A DNA stretch of 64,000 nucleotides from Neofusicoccum parvum (Eukaryota > Ascomycota > Dothideomycetes > Botryosphaeriales > Botryosphaeriaceae): contig CP087216.1 in the NCBI GenBank assembly GCA_020912385.1, positions 124,001 to 188,000 on the forward strand, in the 5' to 3' direction. Below, one piece after another: positions 1 to 10,200 of this stretch. The notes under the pieces were generated by a model, which worked only from the letters and a program-made list of their open reading frames with translations, was not told the DNA's origin and did not search any database. A program made the position numbers and the translations under genes. Numbering within the stretch: position 1 is the first letter of the stretch; the number at the start of each line of letters is the position of its first letter.

Positions 1-172
1 CGCCCAGACGAACACTTCAGGAAGCTCGCAGATCCCAAGGATTGGCCAGATCTTGTAATTACTTTACAAAGTTGTTATTCGAACGTATTCACCGTTACTC
101 TTCTAGGTCTGGGAACAATGTACTCGGAAGTGAACGAGAGAAAGTGTTACGAGGGATGTTCTACTACAGCGA

Positions 173-2359
173 TTAAGCCAAGTATATGGTCTTGATATCT
201 AAATTCCCTTTGCGAGCTTCATCCCACGCAGCTGAGAAAATGCTAGCGACAGCCACACGCTCCGCAACATCCTCAAACCACTGTACAACCAGGCAGTTGA
301 TGTACGTCTTTTTTCCTCGCAAATGCATACTTGATGTAGGCACTAAGAATAAATCCATCGGAAGAACTTCCGAGATGTTCAAGCCGTACAAGTATCCGCA
401 GTGATCTCCGTTGTTGTCCTCCATATCAACTTTCTGATAGAAGCTATCATCAATTCCGTAACCCAGATCCTCGTATTGGAATAGCGAAGCTGGTAGTGCT
501 GCAGAATCAAAGCAGAGAACGTTGTAGGCTCCAACATCCTCCAAGCTTCCTGGATAAATCTCACCATTTTTGGGGAGCTCTCTGCAGTCTTGTAGGGCGC
601 CCCGACGTGCAAGTCTGAACTCTTTGATCTCATCTTGGAACTTCCAGCTCTCATACGTCCCATCGAGACATTCCATCCACCTGACATTGCTCTTCCATCC
701 GGCCCATGACCAAGTCGGGAGTGGGGAAGGAACAGATGCGGAAAGATTTTCCGAGGCGCCAATTTGTTCAAGCCTACGCCTTGTAGCTGTTCCGCATGGC
801 ACCCAGTACAGAGCTATACCAAGCTCACTCCCAGGAAGGCCGTAAGTGAAACCCCATCCCGTTATCGAAGCCACTCGAGACAAGGCTCCCGTGAACGCAT
901 TGAGAATATCCGATTCGCGAGAAAGCTTCCTTTTCGTATACTGCTCAACAAGGTCTTGGTAAGCCATCTGACCTGCTCCGTGAGCTGTATACAGCCATTC
1001 AGCTTCATCGTCCGGATCGGTCATGCGCTCATCAAGAGTAGCAAGGAAGCCCTCTTCAGCAGCATCAAGGCGTGCGAATGGATTGGGTGTTGTAGTGTCG
1101 TAGTCCACAGATAGGCCGAGGTGCAACTCCGCTTGGCCGCTGTGTGAACACTCGCAGATGACTTCATTGTCGGTGAACACGACGCGTCTTGACGATAGAT
1201 GCTGTTCTTGAAACGTCCAGCCACGTTGCACATATGCGTAATTTTCGTCCACCGTTGCCCCAACAAAGTCTGATCTGTACTCGTAGCTGTAGTCGGACTT
1301 TCTCTTCAACCGGAGAGTCTCCGCGGGCTCCGAGACTTGCTGTTCTCGGGTGCCAGGCCGTATCCCGGGCAACGGGCTATTGCTGTTTTCTCCAGAAGCT
1401 GCAATGATCGTGAAGTACGCATTTGCGTAGATTTCGTCCATCCGCCTGATCCAGTGGCTCTTCGCCTCCCCGTCGTCCTGGATGATGCAAAAGCGGTCCA
1501 CCCAGAGATAGCGCTCACCAACAAGATGTACGAACTCCATGGCATCCTTCACAACAGTCGGAATTTCCGGATTCTCTGATAATGAACCATGCTGTGTCAG
1601 AAATGCCAGTAGGTTGCTTCTGGTCTCGAATTCAGGTCGAATGTTCGATTGGCCCCAGACGTAGCTCAATGTGACGTATCGAGCCGGGTAATTGACCTGC
1701 ACCAGCCTCTTTTCTTCCACATCAATCACCATGAAGGCGAAAGACTCTGGCTCTTCATGTCCAGGTTGGTTCTTGCGGTTGATCCAATCTTTCCCATGAT
1801 CGTGACCACGATCACATTGTTGCAGCCAGCTCTTGACGAATTCAAGATCCAGCACCGACCCATCTCCCATGCGGTCCAAGCGGTTGCAGATCTCCGGGTT
1901 CACGGAAGGGTCCAGCCAGCGGAACCATTCCATGTTGAGCAGCATATCCGGTGAACGCTGGTCGAATCTGGGTTGCACCGATATCTTATCGTCGGAGAAT
2001 TGCAAATCGAATACGTTCTGGGTGCGAGCGGGAACTACTTCTAAACAGGCACTGCGGCTTTGCAGGATAAAACGACAGAATTGACAATTTTTTCTTGACG
2101 CAACATCTTCGTAGCGGCCATATTCGATGCATGCATCATCGAAGCTGTAAAGCGACTGTGTGCTGTTCCGGGGGTTTGCGCGCGAATACACATAGGTCAA
2201 TACCGAGCACCTCCAGCAGAGCTGCCTCTCAGGAATCCGAAGGGGTAGCACTCGAGTTAAAATGAAACGACACGAGCCGAGAAATGTGTGCTTGATCAAA
2301 GCGAGGTACTCGAAGAAATGAGCTGCAGAGGTGGCCCAGCCAGGCCGCTGCAGGTTCAT
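173..2359 (-). CDS. HET domain (heterokaryon incompatibility-like) protein
   Basis: A single-exon protein of 728 residues. HET domains are found in fungal non-self recognition proteins that can trigger incompatibility cell death. Seen here: the opening HET block YVTLSYVWG at about residues 228-237, the central block WVDRFCIIQDD at about 285-295 followed by an IYANAYFTIIAASG stretch, and the closing block RGWTFQEQ at about 377. Cysteine pairs near residues 48-51 (CWRC) and about 93-96 (CQFC) precede the domain, as is common in this family. The C-terminal half, after about residue 400, shows no recognised effector domain. The ATG at 2359 is the first in frame; the first 40 or so residues look less conserved and a later start is possible. 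It borders a transposon-rich stretch, as HET genes often do. No frameshift or stop interrupts it, so it looks intact. The trigger or partner cannot be told from sequence. Confidence 0.85.
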   Translation of the reverse strand: MNLQRPGWATSAAHFFEYLALIKHTFLGSCRFILTRVLPLRIPERQLCWRCSVLTYVYSRANPRNSTQSLYSFDDACIEYGRYEDVASRKNCQFCRFILQSRSACLEVVPARTQNVFDLQFSDDKISVQPRFDQRSPDMLLNMEWFRWLDPSVNPEICNRLDRMGDGSVLDLEFVKSWLQQCDRGHDHGKDWINRKNQPGHEEPESFAFMVIDVEEKRLVQVNYPARYVTLSYVWGQSNIRPEFETRSNLLAFLTQHGSLSENPEIPTVVKDAMEFVHLVGERYLWVDRFCIIQDDGEAKSHWIRRMDEIYANAYFTIIAASGENSNSPLPGIRPGTREQQVSEPAETLRLKRKSDYSYEYRSDFVGATVDENYAYVQRGWTFQEQHLSSRRVVFTDNEVICECSHSGQAELHLGLSVDYDTTTPNPFARLDAAEEGFLATLDERMTDPDDEAEWLYTAHGAGQMAYQDLVEQYTKRKLSRESDILNAFTGALSRVASITGWGFTYGLPGSELGIALYWVPCGTATRRRLEQIGASENLSASVPSPLPTWSWAGWKSNVRWMECLDGTYESWKFQDEIKEFRLARRGALQDCRELPKNGEIYPGSLEDVGAYNVLCFDSAALPASLFQYEDLGYGIDDSFYQKVDMEDNNGDHCGYLYGLNISEVLPMDLFLVPTSSMHLRGKKTYINCLVVQWFEDVAERVAVASIFSAAWDEARKGNLDIKTIYLA

Positions 2360-2786
2360 AGCGATGAAAATGAGATACGAGGTGGCTTCAAGATGGAGAG
2401 CAAGGACATCGCATTGGAAACGCGCGACGGCTGAACTTTTGTCTCCAAGAGGAGCGAGGAAGCGGGGTAACGGCTCCGCAATTGTGGCGCAGCAAGCACA
2501 GTGTCGATTTGTAGTACGTTGGATTCAATGCGGGTCTGCAACATCGGCCAACAGACCCGTGAAGTGTTTTGGAAGTGGATTCATATCAGGAATGCACAGG
2601 TTTGATGTCAGACCAAGCCGTTCTATTTATAAATTGAAGCGAAGGTGGGCTAATAAAGATCCAAAAGTTGTCTATTGACATCTTTCGCCCCCACCTAATC
2701 ATGATGCGTCATGTCGGTAGAGGAATAGGTTATGAGGAGCCGCCCAGATAATCAAAAGTACTGTTAAAGCTTATGATAGCGCAGGC
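2360..2786. other. HET gene upstream region
   Basis: Upstream sequence of the HET gene. It holds the gene's presumed promoter and is moderately AT-rich after 2600. I see no coding frame with family resemblance and no RNA gene. Confidence 0.4.
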
Positions 2787-2859
2787 AGTTGAAGCATTCA
2801 TCCGGATACAAAATTTTCTTAGACAGTAGGTCAAAATGATCCAGATGAATGCTTCAACT
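2787..2859. repeat. Fold-back (inverted-repeat) element, copy 1
   Basis: Arms of 21 bp at 2787-2807 and 2839-2859 are reverse complements with a single mismatch, separated by a 31-bp loop. The arm core is GTTGAAGCATTCATCCGGA. A second copy with the same arms and a similar loop lies at 5274-5360. The size and shape fit a small MITE-like or fold-back element. No clear target duplication is visible at this copy. Confidence 0.75.
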
Positions 2860-3340
2860 CCCTACGGCCCAACATGAGTGTACTATGCAATAAACAGGAG
2901 TGTACTTATGAATATATTTGTGATACAAGACAGCAGTGATAATTATGAGAAGAGTATATAGCTTCTAACGCTGCCAGATGTCTGTTCAGAGCACCAGTGC
3001 ATCTAATCCACCAACAAAGCGGTAAGCCACCCTTCTCAAATCGAAGAACGCCATAATACTCCGCCCTCTGAGCCTTCCCGGTGACTCAGCGGCTCACATT
3101 CGAAGCCTAAGTTACTAGGCACCTCAATGCTTTCCCTTAGCCAACTACTTGACTTTTCTGTTTCCGGGCCATGCCGGTGGTTTTCCGCTCATTTCTTCGC
3201 CTTCGAAGCTGGGCTCTCGCAGGAATACTCGCCGATTTTCAAAGCGTCCGGCCTGTCTCCAGAGCAGCTTCCCTGCTGAACACCATACTGTTACGCTGCA
3301 AAGATTGAGTGCATAAGAGCTTCTAATTATGTATGTATGG
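2860..3340. other. Intergenic region without recognised gene
   Basis: Lies between the fold-back copy and the LINE tail. Short open frames exist but none resembles a known family. The sequence may be old repeat debris. Confidence 0.4.
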
Positions 3341-3391
3341 CTTTCTACTAAGGTTGGGAAGAGGAAGTAGTAGTAGTAGTAGTAGTAGTAG
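3341..3391 (+). mobile_element. 3' tail of a severely truncated LINE with a (TAG)n run
   Basis: The segment TTTCTACTAAGGTTGGGAAG is followed by a run of about nine TAG units. It resembles the last bases of the better-preserved LINE downstream, which read TCTACTAAGGCCGACGGGGT before its own (ATC)n tail at 4540-4597. Non-LTR elements commonly end in short simple repeats, so this is best read as a dead-on-arrival copy from a related LINE family. Its 5' limit and target duplication could not be defined. Confidence 0.5.
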
Positions 3392-3576
3392 TGGCAGTGC
3401 TAACGCCGCGCTACACGTACCTGCCACGACATCTCCCCATTGTTACGGCACAGCCTTCTCAGGTCAGAGAATTACGGATCAACTCCGACGGAACAACGAG
3501 AAGTCGGAAGTCTTACGGAGCCGGGGGTCACGAGATCACAGACACTACCACGTGAGGTGTCACGTGCGACCCACCT

Positions 3577-3635
3577 GTGCCCTCAATAAACGGCACGCCA
3601 ACTTGTGCCCTCAAGTAACGGCACGCTCAGCGGTG
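3577..3635. repeat. Palindromic tandem repeats inside the LTR
   Basis: Two units of the form GTGCC-N10-GGCAC lie at 3577-3596 and 3605-3624. A third lies at 4609-4628, directly after the LINE insertion. In the uninterrupted LTR the three would be spaced exactly 28 bp apart. Each can form a short hairpin. Confidence 0.75.
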
Positions 3636-4566
3636 AAAGGGATTATAGGGAACAAGAAGGCGCAGAGCCTGGCACTACAAGCCATAGAGAGCAACCAGGA
3701 GCCTCCTTCAAGCAGACTGCTACGGTCGTCAGCCATGGCCCGGTGCAAGGAAGTCACCTCGAGACAGTGGAGGAAAACATTCGAAGCGTCCAAGGTCGGC
3801 GAGTCGATCCGCAAGCTTGACGGCGCGTTAGCGCACTTTCACACCAAGAAGCTCTATGACCAGCTAAACCACAAGCAGGCAGCAGTAATCGCACAGTTGA
3901 GAACGTCGAAAGCGAGCCTGAATGAGCCATTATACAAAATCAAGCGAGCAGATTCACCCTTGTGTGGGTGCGGAGCAGAAAAAGAAACAGTTAAGCACTT
4001 CCTGCTCGAATGTCCACGCTGGATGGATCTCCGTGCGAGATTACAGATCGACCTAGGAAGTAGGTTCGGAGATATCGCGTTCATGCTAGGCGGATGGTCG
4101 GGCACGAGAAAGCCCGACGGTAGGTATACAGATGGGCTGCCGGAGAAGTGGCGGGCAGACATGCGCGTAGTCAAAGCAACGGCAGCATTTGCTCTGGCCA
4201 CGGGAAGACTGATTGTATCCAAAGACTGAGAGCTTAATTCTTCTCAAAGCAAATTAATCCCTTCTCCAGCCAGCCGTCACGCCGCTACAGGGACTGACAG
4301 CACTCGGGAAGTGTTCTCGAAGGGGATGGTATGAGGGGTACAAGGAGGACAGCTCTATTTTCACATTTCCTTCGTTTTGTCCTGCGTTTTGTTTAGTGTT
4401 ATCTGCTAGTGCTTTTTTCCGTCTATTTTCAAATTGTTGAATAGGAGGGAGGAATGGTTTCTTTGCATTTAGCGTGCTGGGCTTTGAATGAACCGGGACC
4501 CCAGTGTAGATTAGCGTCGATTAGCGTTACTTGTCCCTATGGTCTACTAAGGCCGACGGGGTGTAT

Positions 4567-4597
<31 letters not shown>
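3636..4597 (+). mobile_element. 5'-truncated LINE (non-LTR retrotransposon) inserted in the LTR
   Basis: About 960 bp flanked by the exact 14-bp target duplication CACGCTCAGCGGTG (3622-3635 and 4598-4611). The open frame from 3636 to 4229 gives about 197 residues matching the far C-terminus of a fungal LINE ORF2: a region rich in Trp, Arg and Leu, then the zinc-knuckle-like CGCGAEKETVKHFLLECPRW that follows reverse transcriptase/RNase H in many fungal LINEs. Reverse transcriptase itself is missing because of 5' truncation. A 3' UTR follows (4230-4567), then a tail of about nine CAT units at 4570-4597. The frame is open but the copy cannot move on its own. The upstream open frame from 3333 only reads through by chance. 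Confidence 0.85.
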
Positions 4598-4599
<2 letters not shown>

Positions 4600-4881
4600 C
4601 GCTCAGCGGTGCCCTTAAGAGACGGCACCACCAGATTGTATACACTTTCCTATAGTATATATAGCTTCACTCTCTAGCTAGTATTTGACCCTCCGTGGTC
4701 AACTTCGATAATCAATCTACACCGTTGATTAGTAACACGGCCTTCGCACGCAGTGCTCAGTCACGTGTATTCGTCTATACTTGTTCTCACTCCCTCTCTT
4801 GTACCCACTCAAGGTAAACCCTACACGGCTTACCACCCTCTTTGGTGTTTGGATCCTTAGAGGCAGAGGCCCGCCGTTACA

Positions 4882-5273
4882 CCCATACCCATGATTCTGA
4901 TGTCCTCATCAACAGCTATCTATGTAAACCCGTAAACCCGTACAGCAATGCTTTTTTCTAGCACTCTTACCCCGCAATCCTTCGCCCTCGCGCACCGCAA
5001 AGGAGGCTTGTGTCGGGTCACGAGTTTTGTTGATTTAGGATCTTCTGGCCAAGGTAGACTACAGTAATGGCACTTTAAGGGTGCAAGTCGGAAGGAAAGA
5101 TGAGGCAAAGCAAAATGAGAAGCTGAGGTTCGAGAAGTTCGTTAGAGTGTAGCAGCCCAACCATCTTGACAACGCTCCAAAATACGTTCTGGATCACGGC
5201 ATATATCCTTGCTTTGAAGCACACTCCAACGCAGGCATCCTCATAAACCACCCCACCAAGGGTCACGTCAGGC
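4882..5273. other. Intergenic region, no recognised gene
   Basis: Between the solo LTR and the second fold-back element. I see no coding frame with family resemblance. Confidence 0.4.
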
Positions 5274-5360
5274 TATGGGGAGTTGAAGCATTCGTCCGGA
5301 CGCAAATGTTCCTCAGAAGATATGTCAAAGTCATCCGGATGAATGCTTCAACTCCCCATA
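5274..5360. repeat. Fold-back (inverted-repeat) element, copy 2
   Basis: Arms of 27 bp at 5274-5300 and 5334-5360 match as reverse complements with one mismatch around a 33-bp loop. The outermost bases are TA on each side, which could be a TA target duplication. Arms and loop are clearly homologous to 2787-2859. The longer arms suggest this is the less eroded copy. Confidence 0.8.
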
Positions 5361-5799
5361 TGTTGTCAATTTCAGTCACTCCCGAACTAAGCACTGACCG
5401 CACCACCGTGTACTGAAGATATACCCATGTCTGCCGATCACCCACCTGATACAGCGCCCTGCATACCCGCTGACGCGTACATTTAAGGTTAAAAACAAGG
5501 CTCAAATCACTTCATACTGTTGTAAACCAGACGTGGCAAAAAAGAATTCAACTGAGACCCATGGTTTACTTCGCGAACAGATTTAGATTCTTCTAAATAT
5601 TCAAAAAGGCTTATCAAATCCCGGTAAAAAGCAGTATGTACAAGAAGATAGAAAGAAGGCGTATTTACAGCACACAATACAATGCTATGCTTTTCCCGCC
5701 ATGGCCTTCCACAGGAAGCCATGAATGCGAGCGGGCCAAAATTGCAACGGCCGTGATGGAAAAGAGCGAATGTTACCAACATGAATGAGGTCTCACTGC
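5361..5799. other. Downstream flank of the pectin lyase
   Basis: Contains the 3' UTR of the pectin lyase gene on the minus strand. Nothing else is recognised. Confidence 0.4.
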
Positions 5800-7440
5800 T
5801 TAAGCAACGATGCCGACGCCGTACTTGGCCGAGGCGACGGTGCTGGCCGCGTTGGCCGAGGCAACGTTCTTGCCCTTGAAGCTGGACAGGAAGCTGGAGT
5901 CGGAGCCAGTAAGGGTGCCAGAGCTGCCGAAAGCGTTGGCCTGGCAAGAGTGGCCGAGGTAGGTGGAGCAGGTGCTCTGGACCGAGCTGGGGGCGAAGAC
6001 CTTGCCCTTGTTCTCAAGAAGGGGAGTGACGACGTTCTGGAAGACGCTGCCCTCAATGAGGACGTTGGAGTTGGAGGAACCAACGTCGAAGGCGTGGCCA
6101 GAGTTGGCGTACCAGTAGTTGTTGACCTACATGAAAAGTTAGTTAATTTTTTCGCCACAAGACCCCGACTTTTGTAACCACTTACAGCGTGAAGAAGGGT
6201 GTTTCCTCCAACCTTGGGGGAGCGTCCAGAGGTGTGGTGGACGTAGTTGCCCTTGAAGGTGACAAGGTCGGACGAGCCAGTGAGGTACAGCGCCCAGTAG
6301 TGGTGGCCGTCGCAGGTGGCGGACCAGTCTGTACATGATTAGAGGTATTTTCAACAGAAAATCGAACAAGTATTGGAGCAGGAGCATGAAGGAGCTTAAG
6401 CATGTGTTTTGAATTGACTTACCAGTGGAACCATCGAACTCAGAGTAAGAAACAGTGACTCTGTTGGACGCGCCGTTGCCGAGCACCAGCATCTGCCTGC
6501 CAACGAGAGAAATTTTGACGTGGTCAATCTTGATTCACAATAACCGTTAGCATTTGCAATTCCCCATAACAAAAAAAAGGGGCGAAGGCCGGGCTAGTAC
6601 GGCATCCTTCCCGGGGGAACACGCTAAGCAATCAAGGCCAACCATTTACGAGGCATCAACAGAGCACAAACAACAGCAAGAAACATGCGTTGTGTGAAAC
6701 ACTCGTGCTTCTGCCGGTCTGTCTGACCACTCGTCCAAAATTGCCTGATTGGGACTAGCGCGTTTCCCGACGGTCCAGATCCGGACACTCCGACCAACAA
6801 CCACAAGATTAAACTTACCCAGACAAGATCAGAGCCATCAATGGTGATAGCATCACCACCCCAGATGTACTGCGGGTTGAGCTCGGTGATGTGGACGTTC
6901 TGGATGATGATGTTCTTGGCGCCGTTGGCAATGCGAAGACCCTTGCCGCGGATGACACCCTTGGAGCCAACACCGACGATGGACTTGTTGGAGTTGACGG
7001 TCAGGCCAGAGACACCGGCCTTGTCGTAGGTGACGGTGATGGAGGTGGAGCCGGTGCCGGCGTTGCCGTTGTCGCACCAGCTGGCGTGGTTGATGGCGTC
7101 CTGGCCGCCGTTGCCGGGGCACTTGTTGGAGGCGGGGCGGCAGCCCTTCTCGGTGACGGTGCCCTCGGTGGTCTTGAAGTTGAACCTGCAGGGCCGGGGT
7201 CAGTGGCAGGGATGGCAAGTGTGGGGGAGGGCGGCGGGCGTACTCCTTGTTCAGGATGATGACGCGGGCCTTGTCGTCGGCCAGGTAGTTCGTCAGCTCA
7301 GCGACGGTGGAAGGGTAGACGGGGGTGGCAGAGCCGCCGCCGGTCACGCCCTTGGCGAAACCTTCAGCGGCACCGACGACGCCAGCGGCGAGGGCCTGCT
7401 GGGCACAGCCCAGGGCAAGAGTGAAAAGAGCGAGCCTCAT
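5800..7440 (-). CDS. Secreted pectin lyase (polysaccharide lyase family 1)
   Basis: Cleaves methyl-esterified pectin by beta-elimination in the plant cell wall. Five exons join to 379 residues: 7440-7244, 7185-6819, 6528-6423, 6328-6186 and 6126-5800, all with GT-AG introns; intron 2 is long (290 nt). A signal peptide occupies residues 1-19 ([19 protein letters not shown]). Family blocks follow in order: [14 protein letters not shown], then [17 protein letters not shown], then [13 protein letters not shown], then [12 protein letters not shown], which holds the conserved catalytic-region arginine. The VGRQ and WA blocks favour pectin lyase over calcium-dependent pectate lyase. The length matches characterised fungal pectin lyases. 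It stands alone between repeats and a gene-poor stretch. It fits a plant-associated or plant-degrading lifestyle. Confidence 0.93.
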
Positions 7441-7527
7441 GTTGGTAGAGGAGTTGGAAGAATGAAAAAAGAGTGTGAGGGATTGATGATGGACAAGAAG
7501 AGCAGGTGATGGGCAAGGCGACCAGGA

Positions 7528-7537
7528 GTTATATATC
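7528..7537 (-). promoter_or_regulatory. TATA box of the pectin lyase gene
   Basis: GATATATAAC read on the minus strand lies about 90 bp upstream of the start codon at 7440. This is a normal position for a regulated fungal core promoter. Confidence 0.55.
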
Positions 7538-10200
7538 GCTGGGCGGAGGCAGCGCCCGCCGGCAAAACAGCCATGTGGTGTCGAAACATGGCGAAGCAGC
7601 GGTTCCTGCAGCACGAACACACAAGCTTCGCGAATGAAGCTTGGACGGCAGCTCCCGACGGGCGGTTTGTGAGTCTGGATTGAGCAGACCAATCTCCGGG
7701 CGTCTGCTCTCGCATCGCAGGGCTGCCGATCGCTCGACCGCGCGCGGGAACCTGGCCCGGATGGGCCCACCAGGCGGCTTGGCAGCCCTTCACAATAGGC
7801 TTGTTTGGGCGGAGCCTCGCCTGATGTATTCTAGAGATGTTTGGAGTTGATGGAGCCGGCAGCCACGCCGTTTATTGGTGGAAACGCGCTAGAACGACTG
7901 GTCGGGCCGGCCACCCCTTTCACCACGCGCTTGAGGTCGCTTGAATCCACCATTCAACGCCGCCGCACGTGGCTCGGAGAATTCCCCTTGCTCTTTCTGG
8001 GAAGGCGGCGTGTGCCGCGCAGACGCTGGGCCGACACTTCGCCATTCTGGACGCTGGTGTTCGTGTGACGGGCCAGCGACGGCGGGAAAAACAAGGACGG
8101 CTCGACGGCACCAGAAACAGCCGTCTGCGGCAATGGAAACGGCCAACGGTCTGACTTGGCGTGCGGCCACGGATCACGCGGCGCGGGTGTTTCCTGCGAC
8201 TGGCTGGGCGTCTCATCAGTGAGTGAGAGTACGAGATGAGGTGCAAACAAAGGCCGGCAGCCCTACGGACGGGCGCAGGTCGGCAGCGCGAGGCCCCTGG
8301 GGCTGACCGCCGGGCTCATCCCAGCGGCTGGCAACCCCGAAGTGGGGCGTTAAGCGAGCGTCGCTTGCGTCTGAAACCCCCAACGCCCCGGCCGCGCCCT
8401 CTCAGCCTCCGCCGCGGCCAGTGTGCATGCCTTCCGGAGGCGTGCCGACTGTCCATCTGCCACCTGCCGCGGCTCCAGTCCGCCTGCAGAGCCGCCTGCT
8501 GCCACGCTGCCGCCACAACGCCCCAGCTGCGCTTGCGGCCGTAGAACGCTGCCCTCCTCGACTGTCCCGTCGTGCCATGCTTTCCATGCACACTGCCACA
8601 CCGCCACGCCCAGCAGCAGCTAAGTGCCGCTGCTCCCGCCGCTGCCAAGCCGTGGAGATTGCTTGATGATGAGTCTCCCATCCCGTGCCCTGCCCCTCGC
8701 TGATGAAGACTGGGGCAACACGATAGGCGTCGACTCGCGAGCACATCGCTCCCGCCTCCCATTCGTGATCGTGCTTCTAGATCCATCTGGCAGGACTGCT
8801 TCTTCATCTTGCGATATTGTCCGCAACCTGACGGCACCTATCGCGGCTGAGACGTCCTTTGGCTTTTTCCGTTGTGCCCTGTCGGAAATCTCGCGGAAAA
8901 AGAAAACTCCATCGCTGAGATGAACCGGAGTGGGGGTGCCGTTGTGTGCTTGCGGTGCCGCAGCATTCTGGAAGAGCCCGGGTTCCGCCGCTTGGCTCAG
9001 GCTCCGCTCTCACCAGATCTGATGCGCCCACTTCCCTCCCGCTGTTGCAGACCGCCCGCCTCGCGGCAGCCCGACCCGTCAACACAATGCCATTGCACTG
9101 CTCCACCGAGCGGCCCCTTTCCCTTGATGCAGTGAACGACGAGGCGAGGGCTCGGGAGGCGGAGAGGGATCTCAGCGTTTTCCCTAGTTCTTCCGCAATC
9201 CATTTCCAGCCCGCTCTCCCAGACTCCGAATCTTTTGGGGGCCGCGCGCGAGCCCATCCCTTTCCGCGCCGCGGGACCACTCGGCCCAACTCAGGTGCGA
9301 TGCTCACGCGTTGACGGACGCCCAACTGACCTTTGCGGATGGCGGAATTGCCGAGGCATGGGGCCATTCTGTACTTACGACCCTCTGTCCTTCCGTCCAG
9401 AACAGCACGCTGGTCCTTCAATTGACCGGATACGGGATACGAGACACGGATTCTCACTGCCGAGAGCATACCGTTTCACTCGGTGGTTGTCGGTCTGGAG
9501 CGACCATTCCCACAACTTTCCACAAGACACCGGTCAGTCCGGAACTTCCGCTCTGCGAGCTCAGCAGGTCCTGCTATCCGGTGAGACACGAATGTGCTCG
9601 GAGAAGAGAGTCACGTCCGCCCTTCACTGCCCTCCATATCGGACTCGCTGTGCGGCTTTATCAACTCAGCCATCCTTGGGCCTTCATGGAGAACATCGCG
9701 CCAGTCCTGCCAGTGGTACGAGATACGACCACCCACAACAAGAGAGAAGCCGGATATCACCACTTCCAAGAAGCCAGACGACAGTTGCGAACTGTCCAAT
9801 ACCTCACCGGATCCCATCAATACCACCAGCACTCTTGATGGAATCACGATCCTCTCCTGCACAATCAAATCACATCGAAGACATTTTGAAGGAAGTTCGG
9901 TAAGTTCTTTCGTTTAAGCAGCTTACTCTAACATAGTAATACAAGAAACGAATGATCATCCTCCCACCTCCAAGAAGCAGCGAAAAAGCCCATGTTATCC
10001 TCTTTCATACGAATTCCATCCTGCCTAGAATACACCTTCTGAGCCAGCGCCGCTTGTTGAACCTCTCAACGAATATCCCCGGACCAATCGGTCTGGCCAT
10101 ACGTTTGGCGAGCTGAACCATCACCAACTTGCAGGAAGCTCCACCACAGCCCCACGCATCTTGTCAAAGTCTGAATTTTCGAATTTTGTCACCAATGTCG
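7538..10200. other. GC-rich region without a convincing gene
   Basis: From about 7800 to 9900 there are many overlapping open frames on all strands, as expected of GC-rich DNA, and none resembles a known family. The stretch 9594-10230 on the plus strand reads more like protein than the rest and contains a good intron-like block (GTAAGT at 9901, CTAAC and an AG at about 9935). Stops break every model I tried, so I do not call a gene. Confidence 0.4.

Larger units (their letters stand above)
3441..4881 (+). mobile_element. Solo LTR of an LTR retrotransposon, interrupted by a LINE
   Basis: The element begins TGTTACGGCA at 3441 and ends CCGCCGTTACA at 4881, giving TG...CA ends with imperfect inverted termini. 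It is flanked by the 5-bp direct repeat CCCAT (3436-3440 and 4882-4886), the size of target duplication usual for retroviral-type integration. Removing the LINE insertion and one copy of its target repeat leaves about 465 bp. No internal coding region or second LTR is present, so this is a recombination relic. A TATA-like run is at 4656-4663, two CACGTG motifs lie at 3549-3566, and three 28-bp-spaced palindromes start at 3577, 3605 and 4609. Copia or gypsy origin cannot be decided. Confidence 0.8.

Noticed and set aside
3333..3635. Start of the LINE coding frame upstream of 3636
   Set aside because: These codons cross the TAG tail and the LTR before the insertion point; they are open by chance and are not LINE sequence.
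8236..9469. Genes in the long open frames of the 8-9.5 kb region
   Set aside because: Frames overlap on both strands, are rich in Arg, Pro, Ala and Ser, and show no family motif; this is expected of GC-rich non-coding DNA.
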